A stretch of DNA of 64,000 bases from Erwinia piriflorinigrans CFBP 5888 (GTDB lineage Bacteria > Pseudomonadota > Gammaproteobacteria > Enterobacterales > Enterobacteriaceae): positions 62,001 through 126,000 of the forward strand of contig NZ_CAHS01000014.1 in assembly GCF_001050515.1 (NCBI RefSeq), read 5' to 3'. Below are positions 26,862-35,804 of the stretch, piece after piece. A model generated the notes under the pieces. It had not been told where the DNA came from. It did not search any database and was given only the letters and a program-made list of their open reading frames with translations. Position numbers and translations under genes: made by a program. Numbering within the stretch: position 1 is the first letter of the stretch; each line of letters opens with the position of its first letter.

Positions 26862-29117
26862 TTATTTTGGCGCGTTCAGCACCGCAAAGCTGGCCGCGCC
26901 GTCAATATCAGTTCCGCTCTGCATGACCTGTACCGTCTGTAGCGGGGTTCTGATCCCCGCCGCGTCGAAGTGCTGTTTAACCATGCTGTCCAGCGCGAAA
27001 CGCACCGTCCACTGCTTCAGCGGTTGAGTGGTGAAGGAGACGCGTACGGTAAATGACTGATTAGTTAATCCCACCAGCCCGGAAAATGCGGGTTCACCGA
27101 TCACCATCGATCGAATGTTGTTGTCCTCCAGCAGTTCTTTAACCGCCGCCTGTAGGGTGGCATTGACCCGCCCGGTATCTTCACGCCTGTCGACATCATA
27201 ATTGGCGACGAAAGAGCCGATGCCGCGCACGAAGTTAGCAAAGGTGGTGATCGAGGACCAGGGGATAATGTGATAAGCCCCGGTGTCCTGCCGCACGCCG
27301 ACCGAACGGATCGACATGCGTTCCACCGTCCCGGTTATCGCCCCAATAGTCACCAGATCGCCGGTGTTCATGCCGTTTTCAAACTGAATAAACACCCCGG
27401 TAATAATATCTTTCACCAGGGTTTGTGAGCCGAATGATACCGCCAGCCCCAGCGCGCCTGCACCCGCCAGCAACGGAGCGATATTAACGCCAATCTCGGA
27501 GAGCAGGATCATAATGGTAATACTGCTGATGATCACCGCCAAGGCGTTACGAAATAGCGTAAGTAGCGTGCGTGTGCGGGCGCTCGGCATGGGTCGTCCG
27601 TGCGAGTCGGAGGCAAGACGGCTCTCTATCAGGCTGGCAAGTAAGGTCCAGCCCACGGCGGAAAAGAACAGGATAGCCACGATGCGGATCAAAATATCGA
27701 CCATCTTCTCGCCTGCTCCTTCCGTTAGCCAGTGCCACAGGTCGAACAGATTCCAGGCATTCAGCAGCAGTAGGGTGGCAGCAAAGACGGTCAGTACGCG
27801 TGCCAGTTTAAGCATGGCTGAAACCCAGCCGTTGACGCGGTTCTGTAGCTCAGGATAGCTGTTGCGCAGTTCCGGGGAGAGAACGATAGTTTTATGGATC
27901 CAGCGCGTTAGCACGCCGCAAACCAGTGCTGCGCTGCCGATAATCGCCAGTGAAAGCACGCTGGCAGCCATCATAAACTTCAGGCTGTTGCCGGGGTTGA
28001 ATATAGAGAACAGAAACAGGGTGATAAAATAGGCGCAGGCCAGCCAGTGCCAGAACAGTGCAAATGCACGGATAAATAGCGCGAAAAAGGCCAGAGAGCG
28101 ATCCGCCAGGTGAGTCAGCTCCTGCTGGATATGCTGCTTGTTATGAAAAATCAGGTACAGCGCCCAGATCGTGACCAGCCCCATAATCACCACGTTAACC
28201 AGTGCTGCGACCTGCACGTTAATCTGATTGGAGACAATCGGGACAATCACCAGTAGCCCGTAACCAATTAATCCGCTCAACCAGCTTAAACGAGTATTCC
28301 AGTAGGCGGCGCGCACGTCCGAGAGGTGGAAAAAACGCAGCTGTGGGTAGCGCGCGCAAAATATCATACGCAGGATGCACTTAAAGAACTCAATCAGAGC
28401 GAAGGCGTTGAGCAACAGGCCCTGCTGATAAGCGATAGTGCGGCTGCTGGCATTCAGGTTATCGCTGAGTATCTGGCCGACAAACAGCGCTAATGCCAGC
28501 AGCAGCAGGTCGATAATAAAAGCACCCACAATGGTGGCCGGTAGGTGCAGCCAGTTGCGGCGATCCTGATTCTTCCGGCGGCCCCAGTCTCCCATCCGGC
28601 GATAGAGCGGTGAGACCGCCCAGCGTAACAGCCAGTAAAAGGCGTACAGTGCGGCTGTCAGCATGGCGAAATGACGCAGTGCCTTCAAAAACGTCTGCTG
28701 ATTGAAAGGCTTATGTGGGGCATAGACGATACTGTCATGCAGAACCTGTAGACGGGTGGCAAATTGTCCGCCGAAATGACGGCTGACGTCGGTCACGCTC
28801 TGCAAAACGGTTTTATCTTCTTGTTCTTCAGCGGGCGGCGTCAGTACCGGCTCAGTTGAGGCTGCTTGCGTGGTCGCCGCCGTGCGTAGCTGCTCGATCA
28901 GCTCCCTGCGCGAGCTGTCATTGTCGAGGATATTGGCAAGGGCGGCCCAGGCGGCTTTTTTCTCGTCCGGGCTGGGTTCTGGCTGGCTGTTACTGCCAGA
29001 CTGCGACTGCGTGGCGGCGAGCGCCGCAGGTAATGTCACGGCCTGGGCCTGTGGCAGCCAGCCAGCAATGGCCGTTAATAACAGCAGTATACGCAGCAGC
29101 GAGGTAAGTCCCGACAT
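26862..29117 (-). CDS. ybiO: Moderate-conductance mechanosensitive channel YbiO
   Basis: A 751-residue MscS-family channel protecting against hypo-osmotic shock (E. coli YbiO 741). It has a cleavable signal (1-26, QAQA), a Gln/Ser-rich periplasmic region, then about ten hydrophobic segments between 155 and 570. The pore helix and MscS core are marked by LLAGAGALGLAVSFGSQTLV, followed by the beta domain FENGMNTGDLVTIGAITGTVERMSIRSV. The C-terminal alpha/beta vestibule follows. Ends 5 bases from the convergent rlmF stop. Confidence 0.94.
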   Translation of the reverse strand: MSGLTSLLRILLLLTAIAGWLPQAQAVTLPAALAATQSQSGSNSQPEPSPDEKKAAWAALANILDNDSSRRELIEQLRTAATTQAASTEPVLTPPAEEQEDKTVLQSVTDVSRHFGGQFATRLQVLHDSIVYAPHKPFNQQTFLKALRHFAMLTAALYAFYWLLRWAVSPLYRRMGDWGRRKNQDRRNWLHLPATIVGAFIIDLLLLALALFVGQILSDNLNASSRTIAYQQGLLLNAFALIEFFKCILRMIFCARYPQLRFFHLSDVRAAYWNTRLSWLSGLIGYGLLVIVPIVSNQINVQVAALVNVVIMGLVTIWALYLIFHNKQHIQQELTHLADRSLAFFALFIRAFALFWHWLACAYFITLFLFSIFNPGNSLKFMMAASVLSLAIIGSAALVCGVLTRWIHKTIVLSPELRNSYPELQNRVNGWVSAMLKLARVLTVFAATLLLLNAWNLFDLWHWLTEGAGEKMVDILIRIVAILFFSAVGWTLLASLIESRLASDSHGRPMPSARTRTLLTLFRNALAVIISSITIMILLSEIGVNIAPLLAGAGALGLAVSFGSQTLVKDIITGVFIQFENGMNTGDLVTIGAITGTVERMSIRSVGVRQDTGAYHIIPWSSITTFANFVRGIGSFVANYDVDRREDTGRVNATLQAAVKELLEDNNIRSMVIGEPAFSGLVGLTNQSFTVRVSFTTQPLKQWTVRFALDSMVKQHFDAAGIRTPLQTVQVMQSGTDIDGAASFAVLNAPK

Positions 29118-29208
29118 CCTCTTCTCCTTTCATGACGTGCAGCAGAAAAGTATAGACCGTCAGAACGGGCTGGCAGCAATAACAGCCATTTTGTTACTCA
29201 AAGGAAAG

Positions 29209-29234
29209 CAGGGGCGGGCATTCGCTCGCCCCTG
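29209..29234 (-). terminator. Terminator-like hairpin after glnQ
   Basis: CAGGGGCG (29209-29216) pairs with CGCCCCTG (29227-29234) over a 10-base loop, just beyond the glnQ stop. On the transcript side it is followed by CTTTCCTTTG, only weakly U-rich. Confidence 0.55.
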
Positions 29235-29241
29235 GAGGGTA

Positions 29242-29964
29242 TTACGAAACGTGCTGCAAAAACTCACGCAGACGCGCACTGGGTGGGTTAGTGATCAACT
29301 CGTCGGGATGACCATCTTCGGCGATACGGCCTTTATCGATAAAGATCAGCCGGGATGCCACTTTCTGCGCGAAGCCAACCTCGTGGGTAACGATCACCAT
29401 CGTCATGCCTTCTTCGGCCAAGTCCTGCATCACTTTTAACACTTCATGACGCAGTTCCGGGTCGAGCGCCGAGGTCGGTTCGTCAAACAGCATCATCTTA
29501 GGTTTTACCGCCAGCGCGCGTGCAATGGCAACGCGCTGCTGCTGTCCACCGGAAAGCTCGGAAGGGAAGTGATCGGCACGTTCAGCCAGGCCTACTTTGC
29601 CCAGCAGCTCGCGAGCCAGACGCTGCGCATCCTCTTTTTTAGCGCCGCGCACGCGGATCGGGCCAAAAGCGACGTTATCCAGCGCGCTCATCTGTGGAAA
29701 CAGATGGAACTGCTGGAACACCATACCTGCTTCCTGGCGGATCAGGCGGTCATCAACCTTAGGGTCGTTAACTTTTATGCCGTCGACAATCAGTTCGCCA
29801 CTGGTGATCTCTTCCAGTTTGTTAATGCAGCGCAGCAGGGTCGATTTGCCGGAACCTGACGGCCCGATTATCACCACCACTTCACCCTGGTTAATGTTCA
29901 GGTCGATGTTATGCAGCACCTGGGTCGCGCCAAAGTGCTTGGAAACGTTCTTAAATTCAATCAC
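29242..29964 (-). CDS. glnQ: Glutamine ABC transporter ATP-binding protein
   Basis: ATPase of the high-affinity glutamine importer GlnHPQ. The 240 residues carry Walker [13 protein letters not shown] (35-46), Q-loop [10 protein letters not shown], signature [16 protein letters not shown], Walker [15 protein letters not shown] and H-loop [10 protein letters not shown]. The ATG overlaps the glnP stop (ATGA). Last gene of the nitrogen-controlled operon. Confidence 0.97.
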   Translation of the reverse strand: MIEFKNVSKHFGATQVLHNIDLNINQGEVVVIIGPSGSGKSTLLRCINKLEEITSGELIVDGIKVNDPKVDDRLIRQEAGMVFQQFHLFPQMSALDNVAFGPIRVRGAKKEDAQRLARELLGKVGLAERADHFPSELSGGQQQRVAIARALAVKPKMMLFDEPTSALDPELRHEVLKVMQDLAEEGMTMVIVTHEVGFAQKVASRLIFIDKGRIAEDGHPDELITNPPSARLREFLQHVS

Positions 29965-30620
29965 AGGATTTTCATCCTTCTCTCAAGGCGACGCAGCACA
30001 AAGCTCAGCGCCAGGGTAATAATCAGATAGATAACGGCAACGGCGCTCCAGATTTCCAGCGCGCGGAAGTTACCGGCAATAATTTCCTGGCCCTGACGGG
30101 TCAGTTCTGCCACGCCGATCACGATAAACAGCGACGTGTCTTTAATGCTAACAATCCACTGGTTACCCAGTGGCGGCAGCATACGGCGCAGTGCCAGCGG
30201 CATAATGACATAGCGCAGCGTTTCACGGCTGGAAAGGCCCAGCGCCAGTCCCGCTTCACGAAATCCACGGTTAATGGACAGCACCGCACCACGGGTAATT
30301 TCGGCGATATAAGCGCCGGAGTTGATCATAATGGTGACCACCGCCGCGCTGAACGGGTCGATTCTTAAATCGTTAAACGCCATCGGCAGGGCAAAATAGA
30401 TAAACATCACCTGCACCACAATCGGCGTGCCACGGATCAGCTCAATAAAAACCAGCGCGATGTTACGTGACAGCCAGCCGCCGTAAGCACGGGCGAAACC
30501 GGCTACCAGACCGATAATCACCCCGCCAACCAGCCCGAGGACGGAAATTAGCAGGGTCATCCTCGCGCCTTCGAGCAGGATGGGAATAGCAGGCCAGATA
30601 GCGCTCCAGTCAAACTGCAT
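29961..30620 (-). CDS. glnP: Glutamine ABC transporter permease
   Basis: A 219-residue inner-membrane permease with about five membrane helices and the EAA loop [30 protein letters not shown] (around 141-170), where GlnQ docks. HisMQ-type polar amino acid permease. It lies 100 bases downstream of glnH and overlaps glnQ, as in E. coli. Confidence 0.97.
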   Translation of the reverse strand: MQFDWSAIWPAIPILLEGARMTLLISVLGLVGGVIIGLVAGFARAYGGWLSRNIALVFIELIRGTPIVVQVMFIYFALPMAFNDLRIDPFSAAVVTIMINSGAYIAEITRGAVLSINRGFREAGLALGLSSRETLRYVIMPLALRRMLPPLGNQWIVSIKDTSLFIVIGVAELTRQGQEIIAGNFRALEIWSAVAVIYLIITLALSFVLRRLERRMKIL

Positions 30621-30720
30621 GTTTATTCTCCGGGTCGAAAACCCTTTGTTGCTTATGGGAAAAACGAAGGGGACAGCTTTCGCAAATCCCCTTGCGTTAA
30701 GTTAATACCAGTCTTCGTTT

Positions 30721-31467
30721 TTATTTAGGTTCGCTGCCAAACCATTTTTTATACAATGTGTTATAGGTGCCGTTTTCACGCAGGGTTTTCAGCGCGCCGT
30801 TGACTTTTTCACGCAGATCGTCGCTGCCTTTCGGGAAAGCAATACCATACTGCTGGGCTTCAATGGAGTCACCTACGGCTTTAAACTGACCCTTACCAGC
30901 GGTGTTGATAAAGTAAAGAATGTTTGGCGTGTCGTGCAGCACCGCATCGGCGCGATTGGTACCCAGTTCCATGTAGGCGTTATCAATATTAGGGAACTGG
31001 CGCAGGTCTTTGTATTTGATGTGCTGTTTTGCATAGTCAACGGAACCGGTGCCGCTCTTAACTGCTACCACTTTACCGTTCAGGTCATCGATGCCTTTTA
31101 CGGCGTCGTTGTTTGCCTTGACCATCACCAGCAGGCCGCTTTTGTAGTAACCGTCAGAGAAAGCGATAGCTTTTTTACGCTCATCGGTAATGGTGATCCC
31201 GGCCAGCGCAAGGTCAATGTTACGTGTTTGCAGCGCGGGAATAATACCGCTGAAATCCATCGGCTTCAGCGTGTATTCCATGTTCAACTGTTTGGCAACG
31301 GCATCCCACAGATCGATATCGAAACCGACATATTTGCCACCCTGCTTAAATTCGAAGGGTACAAAGGCGGTATCGGTAGCCACCACCAATTTTTTTTCGG
31401 CAGCTGTGGAAGAGACAGCAAATGCCAGCGTCAAAGCGGCAATTGAAACCTTAAAAATCGACTTCAT
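30721..31467 (-). CDS. glnH: Periplasmic glutamine-binding protein
   Basis: Captures glutamine for GlnPQ. The ATG at 31467 is used ([20 protein letters not shown]), aligning with E. coli GlnH and giving the same 248 residues; it is one codon after another ATG, and AAGGA lies upstream of both. Signal peptide residues 1-22, cleaved near STAAE/KKL. Diagnostic mature blocks are [20 protein letters not shown] and [14 protein letters not shown]. The promoter carries sigma-54 and NtrC-like elements. Confidence 0.96.
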   Translation of the reverse strand: MKSIFKVSIAALTLAFAVSSTAAEKKLVVATDTAFVPFEFKQGGKYVGFDIDLWDAVAKQLNMEYTLKPMDFSGIIPALQTRNIDLALAGITITDERKKAIAFSDGYYKSGLLVMVKANNDAVKGIDDLNGKVVAVKSGTGSVDYAKQHIKYKDLRQFPNIDNAYMELGTNRADAVLHDTPNILYFINTAGKGQFKAVGDSIEAQQYGIAFPKGSDDLREKVNGALKTLRENGTYNTLYKKWFGSEPK

Positions 31468-31525
31468 CATCTTATCCTTATCGCTTTTGGGAAAGGTCTT
31501 ACCCAATTACATGCCCGCAGCCCTA

Positions 31526-31541
31526 TGAAAAAATCGTGCCA
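31526..31541 (-). promoter_or_regulatory. Sigma-54 promoter of glnHPQ (glnHp2-like)
   Basis: Read on the minus strand, TGGCACGATTTTTTCA supplies the GG of -24 and the -12 element with the correct spacing. It is essentially the E. coli glnHp2 sequence as I recall it. It lies about 60 bases before glnH. Confidence 0.8.
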
Positions 31542-31613
31542 GTTTGTTAATTTTTATTTAAAACAGCAGGTTGGATATGTCAGGTGTCACCAAACCTGGC
31601 ACGGTTAGCGCGT

Positions 31614-31662
31614 TGCACCTTTTTGGGGTTCTATTATGGTGCATGATGACCATAATGGTGCG
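31614..31662. promoter_or_regulatory. NtrC-like binding sites upstream of glnH
   Basis: TGCACC at 31614-31619 opens an imperfect TGCACC-N5-GGGGTT element, TGGTGCA is at 31637-31643, and TGACCATAATGGTGCG at 31647-31662 contains a near-palindrome. The consensus is TGCACC-N5-GGTGCA. They lie 75-135 bases upstream of the sigma-54 promoter, a usual enhancer distance. Matches are partial. Confidence 0.6.
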
Positions 31663-31756
31663 TACGATACTTAGCTAATATCAGGATGAAAACAACTCTG
31701 TCAGAGATGAAAATGTTGTTAATGCCAGTTGGCGCATGTTTTGAGCTGAAATCTAT

Positions 31757-32020
31757 TCAGCGCAGCTGGCTGTCTTTGCTGCCACGGCGGTTGTACAGGC
31801 TGGCTGCCTGACGGTCATCGTGCAACTGCTGACACTGAATACAGAATTTGACACCGGGTAGTGCTAAACGACGGGGTTCGGGAATGGGGTCTCCGCACTC
31901 TTCACATTCGGTGGCGCTAACACCCTGATGCAGGGCGCGGCGTGCGCGCACTACGGCATCATCAACGGTGGAATCAATCTGTTCCTGCACGGCATCATCG
32001 TGTGCCCAACCACTGGCCAT
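31757..32020 (-). CDS. ybiI: DksA/TraR-type zinc finger protein YbiI
   Basis: An 87-residue small C4 zinc finger protein. Zinc ligands are CEECGDPIP and CIQCQQLHD, and the tail YNRRGSKDSQLR is identical in pattern to E. coli YbiI. The ATG at 32018-32020 (MASGWAHDD) has GGAGG just upstream; an in-frame start 14 codons earlier is not needed. Role unproven; TraR/DksA relatives act on RNA polymerase, but the coiled coil is missing here. Confidence 0.92.
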   Translation of the reverse strand: MASGWAHDDAVQEQIDSTVDDAVVRARRALHQGVSATECEECGDPIPEPRRLALPGVKFCIQCQQLHDDRQAASLYNRRGSKDSQLR

Positions 32021-32102
32021 AATACCTCCAAATAAATAAAAAAGAGCAGGTGGCTTGGCCATCTGCTCCCTGATTAATACGTTGACGATGTGTCAGACGG
32101 TA

Positions 32103-32606
32103 TTACTCAATATTGGACTCGATGAACCACAGGAATTTATCCAAGTCACGCGATGCGGCGGTGAAGATATCAGCCGTATCTTCGTCCTCGACTTCGCTGA
32201 TGGCTTTACGCATATCGTTAGCCACCACGCCGTAGCGGTCTGCCAGCGCTTTTAAGTGATCCTGTACGCTGTGAATATTCAGCGGGTAGCTTTTCAGCGG
32301 CGTTCTGTCATTAACAACCTGGGCAGTACCCAGCGCAACGCCGCCCAGCTGAACAACACGCTCGGCGATGGTATCCTGATGATCGGTAATGGCGGTGCGG
32401 AAACCATCCAGCATTTCATGCACGCCAATAAAGTTGGCTCCACGCATGTTCCAGTGGGCCTGCTTGGTAATCAAAGACAGATCGATAAGTTCAGTAACCA
32501 GACGATTAAGCACCTCGATGGTGGCTTTTTTCTCGTCTTCAGCCACATCGTTACGGGTGTAAATCAGATCAGAAGATTTTGTTTTAACCAGTTTAGCGGT
32601 ACTCAT
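32103..32606 (-). CDS. dps: DNA-protecting ferritin-like protein Dps
   Basis: Forms dodecamers that oxidise and store iron with peroxide and coat DNA in stationary phase. The chosen start ([19 protein letters not shown]) gives 167 residues, equal to E. coli. The lysine-rich N-terminus contacts DNA. The ferroxidase centre is seen in [22 protein letters not shown] (His/Asp/Glu ligands). Stand-alone gene with its own promoter; in E. coli MntR and OxyR control it. Confidence 0.97.
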   Translation of the reverse strand: MSTAKLVKTKSSDLIYTRNDVAEDEKKATIEVLNRLVTELIDLSLITKQAHWNMRGANFIGVHEMLDGFRTAITDHQDTIAERVVQLGGVALGTAQVVNDRTPLKSYPLNIHSVQDHLKALADRYGVVANDMRKAISEVEDEDTADIFTAASRDLDKFLWFIESNIE

Positions 32607-32963
32607 CATTAATATCCTCTTAATGGTCTTGTTGTGCAAAATTGAATACGGGGATCAGTATAGCACCGATTTTAAAGCCTGCCGGAAAGGTCGCACCTAT
32701 TGATGACATAGTGGTGAGCTGTTGACGGAATAACACATTAAATTCTCAGGACTTAATAAAGCTAATAATGAGTTTTATTTTCATTCGTATTTTAATTTTT
32801 TGTTTTTAATCGGGTTTTCCCCCTTTTTATCTTCATTGTCGGAGGGGGTATTTCGTTACTTGCGAATGACTTAATGTGTCAACGATACGTCAATGTCTGG
32901 CAGATAATTTATTCTCTGCCAGAGCATGACCTGCGAGAGTCGATCCCCGCAGGCAGTCAACTC
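32607..32963. other. Intergenic gap between dps and rhtA
   Basis: AT-rich dps promoter region. A 9-base inverted repeat, TCTGGCAGA (32896-32904) and TCTGCCAGA (32915-32923), and a second shorter stem (CCTGCG/CGCAGG) lie downstream of the rhtA stop and probably end that transcript, though without a U-run. No reading frame with a ribosome-binding site is convincing. Confidence 0.45.
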
Positions 32964-33860
32964 TTATTCGTTGAGTTTATTTATCGGGGTAATTTTCGGT
33001 TTCGCTGGTCGCATGGTCAGAGTCGATCCTGCCGATGCAATAATAATGGAGAGCAGCGCCAGCCATTGAGTCAGCGTTAGCACCTCGCCGAGGAACAGCA
33101 TGCCTGAAATCGCAGCCATAGCGGGTTCGAGGCTCATTAGCGTTCCGAAGGTGCGTGCCGGCAGGCGAGTCAATGCCATCATCTCCAGCGAATAGGGTAG
33201 AGCGCTGGACAAAACGGCTATCGCCAGCCCAATAGGGATCAGTGACAGTGTCCAGATACCTGGGTTGGCATACACCAGCCCGAGCGGAACAAAGACCAGC
33301 GCACCAATCAGCGTTCCTGCTGCCACGGTCGCTGGACCGTGCTGACTGCCTGCACGCTGTCCGGCCAGAATATAGATGGCCCAGCACCCCCCGGCGGTCA
33401 ACGCCAGCAAGGCCCCGATAGGGTCAACGCTGCCAATATCATGACCAATTGGCAATAAAAAGAACAGCCCAATCACGGCCAGCGCAATCCAGACAAAATC
33501 CAGCGCACGGCGCGAACCGGCTAAAGCCAGCACCAGCGGGCCTGTAAATTCCAGCGCCACCGCAATACCCAGCGGCACGGTGCGGATGGAAAGATAGAAC
33601 GCGTAGTTCATTCCACCCAGCGCCAGACCGTAGATAATGAGCGGCACAATCTGCTGACGGTTAAAGTGCAGTCGCCAGGGTTTAAAGATGATACACAGAA
33701 TGAGAGTAGCCAACCCGAGGCGCAGCGCGGTAATACCTGCCGCGCCGACGGTGGGGAACAGCGTCTTTGCTAATGCGGCTCCTCCCTGAATAGACGTCAT
33801 GGCAATAAGTAGCAGCGCGACAGGCTGCCAGATAGCATTTTTTACCGGTAAAGAAGACAT
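32964..33860 (-). CDS. rhtA: Threonine/homoserine exporter RhtA (EamA family)
   Basis: A 298-residue, ten-helix EamA/DMT exporter. Shared blocks with E. coli RhtA include AMTSIQGGAALAKTLFPTVGA near the N-terminus, GITALRLGLATLIL, YLSIRTVPLGIAVALEFTGPL and LPYSLEMMALTRLPARTFGTLMSLEPA. It exports threonine, homoserine and some analogues. Divergent from ompX, as in E. coli. Confidence 0.94.
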   Translation of the reverse strand: MSSLPVKNAIWQPVALLLIAMTSIQGGAALAKTLFPTVGAAGITALRLGLATLILCIIFKPWRLHFNRQQIVPLIIYGLALGGMNYAFYLSIRTVPLGIAVALEFTGPLVLALAGSRRALDFVWIALAVIGLFFLLPIGHDIGSVDPIGALLALTAGGCWAIYILAGQRAGSQHGPATVAAGTLIGALVFVPLGLVYANPGIWTLSLIPIGLAIAVLSSALPYSLEMMALTRLPARTFGTLMSLEPAMAAISGMLFLGEVLTLTQWLALLSIIIASAGSTLTMRPAKPKITPINKLNE

Positions 33861-34223
33861 CCTGTTTCCAGCCTTTAATGATCCGTAGTAGGTGAAGACC
33901 CGGCGTTTAGTGTACCGGATGAAGTGAATAAACTGACTCTACAGGTAAAAAAAAAGTCTAAAAAAAGCTCAAAATATAAGCGTTGAAGGTAAAAATTTGT
34001 CATCTTTTATTAGGAATTATCTCAATGAGGTTTTTTTTTCACTTATTAAACGGGATTATTCCTAACAAAAATATAATAAAAAAGAATGACATAAGTCCTT
34101 TCATTAACTTTCTGTTACACCAAACAGTTCGTTTGACAACAAAATCGGGGCAGAGTTTCGGGTCATTTTTTGTTATATTTTCAGCGTTGTCAGGAGAGAA
34201 GTACTTTCACATTTGAGGTGGTT
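33861..34223. other. rhtA-ompX divergent promoter region
   Basis: A 363-base, strongly AT-rich gap holding promoters for rhtA and ompX. TTGACA at 34134-34139 (inside CGTTTGACAACA) with TATATT about 33 bases on is a possible ompX promoter, but the spacing is poor. The ompX leader carries GAGGTGG before the ATG. Confidence 0.35.
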
Positions 34224-34733
34224 ATGAAAAAAATTGCATGTCTTTCAGCTTTAGCTTGTGTACTGGCGGTATCTGCTGGTTCAGCAATGGCACAGAGCAC
34301 CGTTACTGGCGGTTACGCTCAGAGTGATTATCAGGGCCAGGCTAACAAAGCCAACGGCTTCAACCTGAAATACCGCTACGAGAACGGCAGCGATCCACTG
34401 GGCTGGATCGGTTCTTTCACCTACACAGAGAAAGATCGTACTGATGCTGGTGATTACAAAAAAGGCCAGTACTATGGCGTTACCGGTGGTCCTGCTTTCC
34501 GTCTGAATGACTGGGCGAGCATCTACGGTGTTGTCGGTATCGGCTACGGTAAATTCCAGTCAACTGGCGCAGATCGCGCCAAGTCTGACTTCAGCGACGT
34601 AGGCTTCTCCTACGGTGCCGGCATGCAGTTCAACCCAATCCAGAACGTTGCTCTGGATGTAGGTTATGAGCAGAGCCGTATCCGCAGCGTTGACGTTGGC
34701 ACTTGGACTGCTGGCGTAGGTTACAGCTTCTAA
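34224..34733 (+). CDS. ompX: Outer membrane protein X
   Basis: An eight-stranded outer membrane barrel of the Ail/OmpX family. 169 residues with a 23-residue signal peptide ending SAMA before QSTVTGGYAQ. The final WTAGVGYSF supplies the terminal phenylalanine used by the BAM machinery. Strand-rich blocks YGVTGGPAFRLNDWASIYGVVGIGYGKF match the family. Codon use looks highly expressed. An in-frame upstream start at 34170 is rejected because it would bury the signal peptide. Confidence 0.97.
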   Translation: MKKIACLSALACVLAVSAGSAMAQSTVTGGYAQSDYQGQANKANGFNLKYRYENGSDPLGWIGSFTYTEKDRTDAGDYKKGQYYGVTGGPAFRLNDWASIYGVVGIGYGKFQSTGADRAKSDFSDVGFSYGAGMQFNPIQNVALDVGYEQSRIRSVDVGTWTAGVGYSF

Positions 34734-34773
34734 GTTGTCCGCCGCAAGTCCGTTTTCCGGACTCACGTTGTAG

Positions 34774-34804
34774 AAATCCGCCTTTCGGGGCGGATTTTTT
34801 TTGC
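34774..34804 (+). terminator. Intrinsic terminator of ompX
   Basis: AAATCCGCC (34774-34782) pairs with GGCGGATTT (34789-34797) over a 6-base loop and runs into a T tract. A smaller hairpin, GTCCG/CGGAC at 34749-34763, precedes it. Confidence 0.9.
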
Positions 34805-34975
34805 GCAACATCCTGCCGCAGCTGGCTGATAGAGTGTGTAACGCGTAAAAAGGGAGCCTGCTGGCTGGCGGTTCAGGCTTGCTGCTTCAGGTCAGGCCGA
34901 CAAGATGGCCGCGCTGACACAGCGACATTATCCTGCGTGAATAAAGGGTAGGTTATGGAGTCGGGCGGAAAGGGG

Positions 34976-35083
34976 TCAGGAAGGCCGGGCAGTGGGCGCT
35001 GGTTTTATCAGCATTTCCAGCAGCATCAGGCGCAGCGTAAACGGCGAGCGGCAAAATAATTTTAACAGTAGTGGAAGTTTCAT
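34976..35083 (-). CDS. mntS: Manganese small protein MntS
   Basis: A 35-residue protein not covered by usual gene-length cut-offs. The core FCRSPFTLRLMLLEML aligns with E. coli MntS F-HSPFKVRLMLLSML; the tail is different and shorter (42 residues in E. coli). GGAGG lies 11 bases before the ATG. E. coli MntS, encoded where RybA was first seen, raises available manganese by acting on MntP. It occupies the same place, divergent from mntR, with a MntR box between. Confidence 0.87.
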   Translation of the reverse strand: MKLPLLLKLFCRSPFTLRLMLLEMLIKPAPTARPS

Positions 35084-35130
35084 CTGATGGCCCTCCGGTC
35101 AGTCAGGTTATGAACGAATTATCAACAGGT

Positions 35131-35144
35131 ATAGCATAGGCTAT
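35131..35144. promoter_or_regulatory. MntR box between mntS and mntR
   Basis: ATAGC-ATAG-GCTAT is a palindrome matching the core of the E. coli MntR site (AAACATAGC-N4-GCTATGTTT). It lies 48 bases upstream of mntS and about 120 bases upstream of mntR, and implies repression by Mn-MntR. Confidence 0.75.
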
Positions 35145-35262
35145 ATCCTATAGCCAGAGCTAATATGCAAAATTTTGTGCTTCCCGGCGGTTCGTTTACA
35201 ATGTGCCACCAAGCGGCCGATACGGTGGTTGAATGTATTGGTTAATAAAAAGAGGAAGCTGA

Positions 35263-35715
35263 ATGAGTCGTCGCGCAAAAGTTGCAGTGTCCGCGCCACT
35301 GAAAGATGTCGAAGAGCATGTCGAAGGCTTCCGCCAGGTACGTGAAGCGCACCGTCGTGAATTAATCGATGACTATGTTGAGCTGATTTCAGACCTGATC
35401 CTTGAATTTGGCGAAGCGCGTCAGGTTGATATGGCCGCTCGTCTTGGCGTATCGCAGCCAACGGTGGCTAAGATGTTGAAACGTCTCGCCACCGGCGGTC
35501 TGGTTGAGCAGGTACCCTATCGCGGCGTATTCCTCACCCCTGAAGGGGAGAAGCTCGCCAGCGAAAGCCGTGAACGCCATCACATTGTAGAAACATTTCT
35601 TCTGGCGCTCGGTATCAGCCCGGATACGGCCCGTCGCGATGCAGAAGGCATTGAGCACCATGTCAGCGATGAAACTTTGGCCATTTTTCGCAAATTTAGT
35701 GAAAGTCGACAATAA
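35263..35715 (+). CDS. mntR: Manganese-responsive repressor MntR
   Basis: A 150-residue DtxR-family regulator. The winged helix covers about 35-95 ([21 protein letters not shown]) and the metal-binding/dimerisation helices follow ([20 protein letters not shown] with His/Glu ligands, then [11 protein letters not shown]). It represses mntH, mntS and dps in E. coli when manganese is plentiful. AGAGG precedes the ATG. Likely co-transcribed with ybiR. Confidence 0.95.
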   Translation: MSRRAKVAVSAPLKDVEEHVEGFRQVREAHRRELIDDYVELISDLILEFGEARQVDMAARLGVSQPTVAKMLKRLATGGLVEQVPYRGVFLTPEGEKLASESRERHHIVETFLLALGISPDTARRDAEGIEHHVSDETLAIFRKFSESRQ

Positions 35716-35804
35716 CCGTCATATGACCAGTGCCAGTAGCATCGCTTTATTTGACCATCGCCGATGTGACACGAAAGCTAACCGGATTTCAGCAAGCTAT
35801 GATG

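Noticed and set aside
34170-34223. Upstream start for ompX
   Set aside because: It would put 18 residues in front of a normal signal peptide; GAGGTGG precedes the ATG at 34224.
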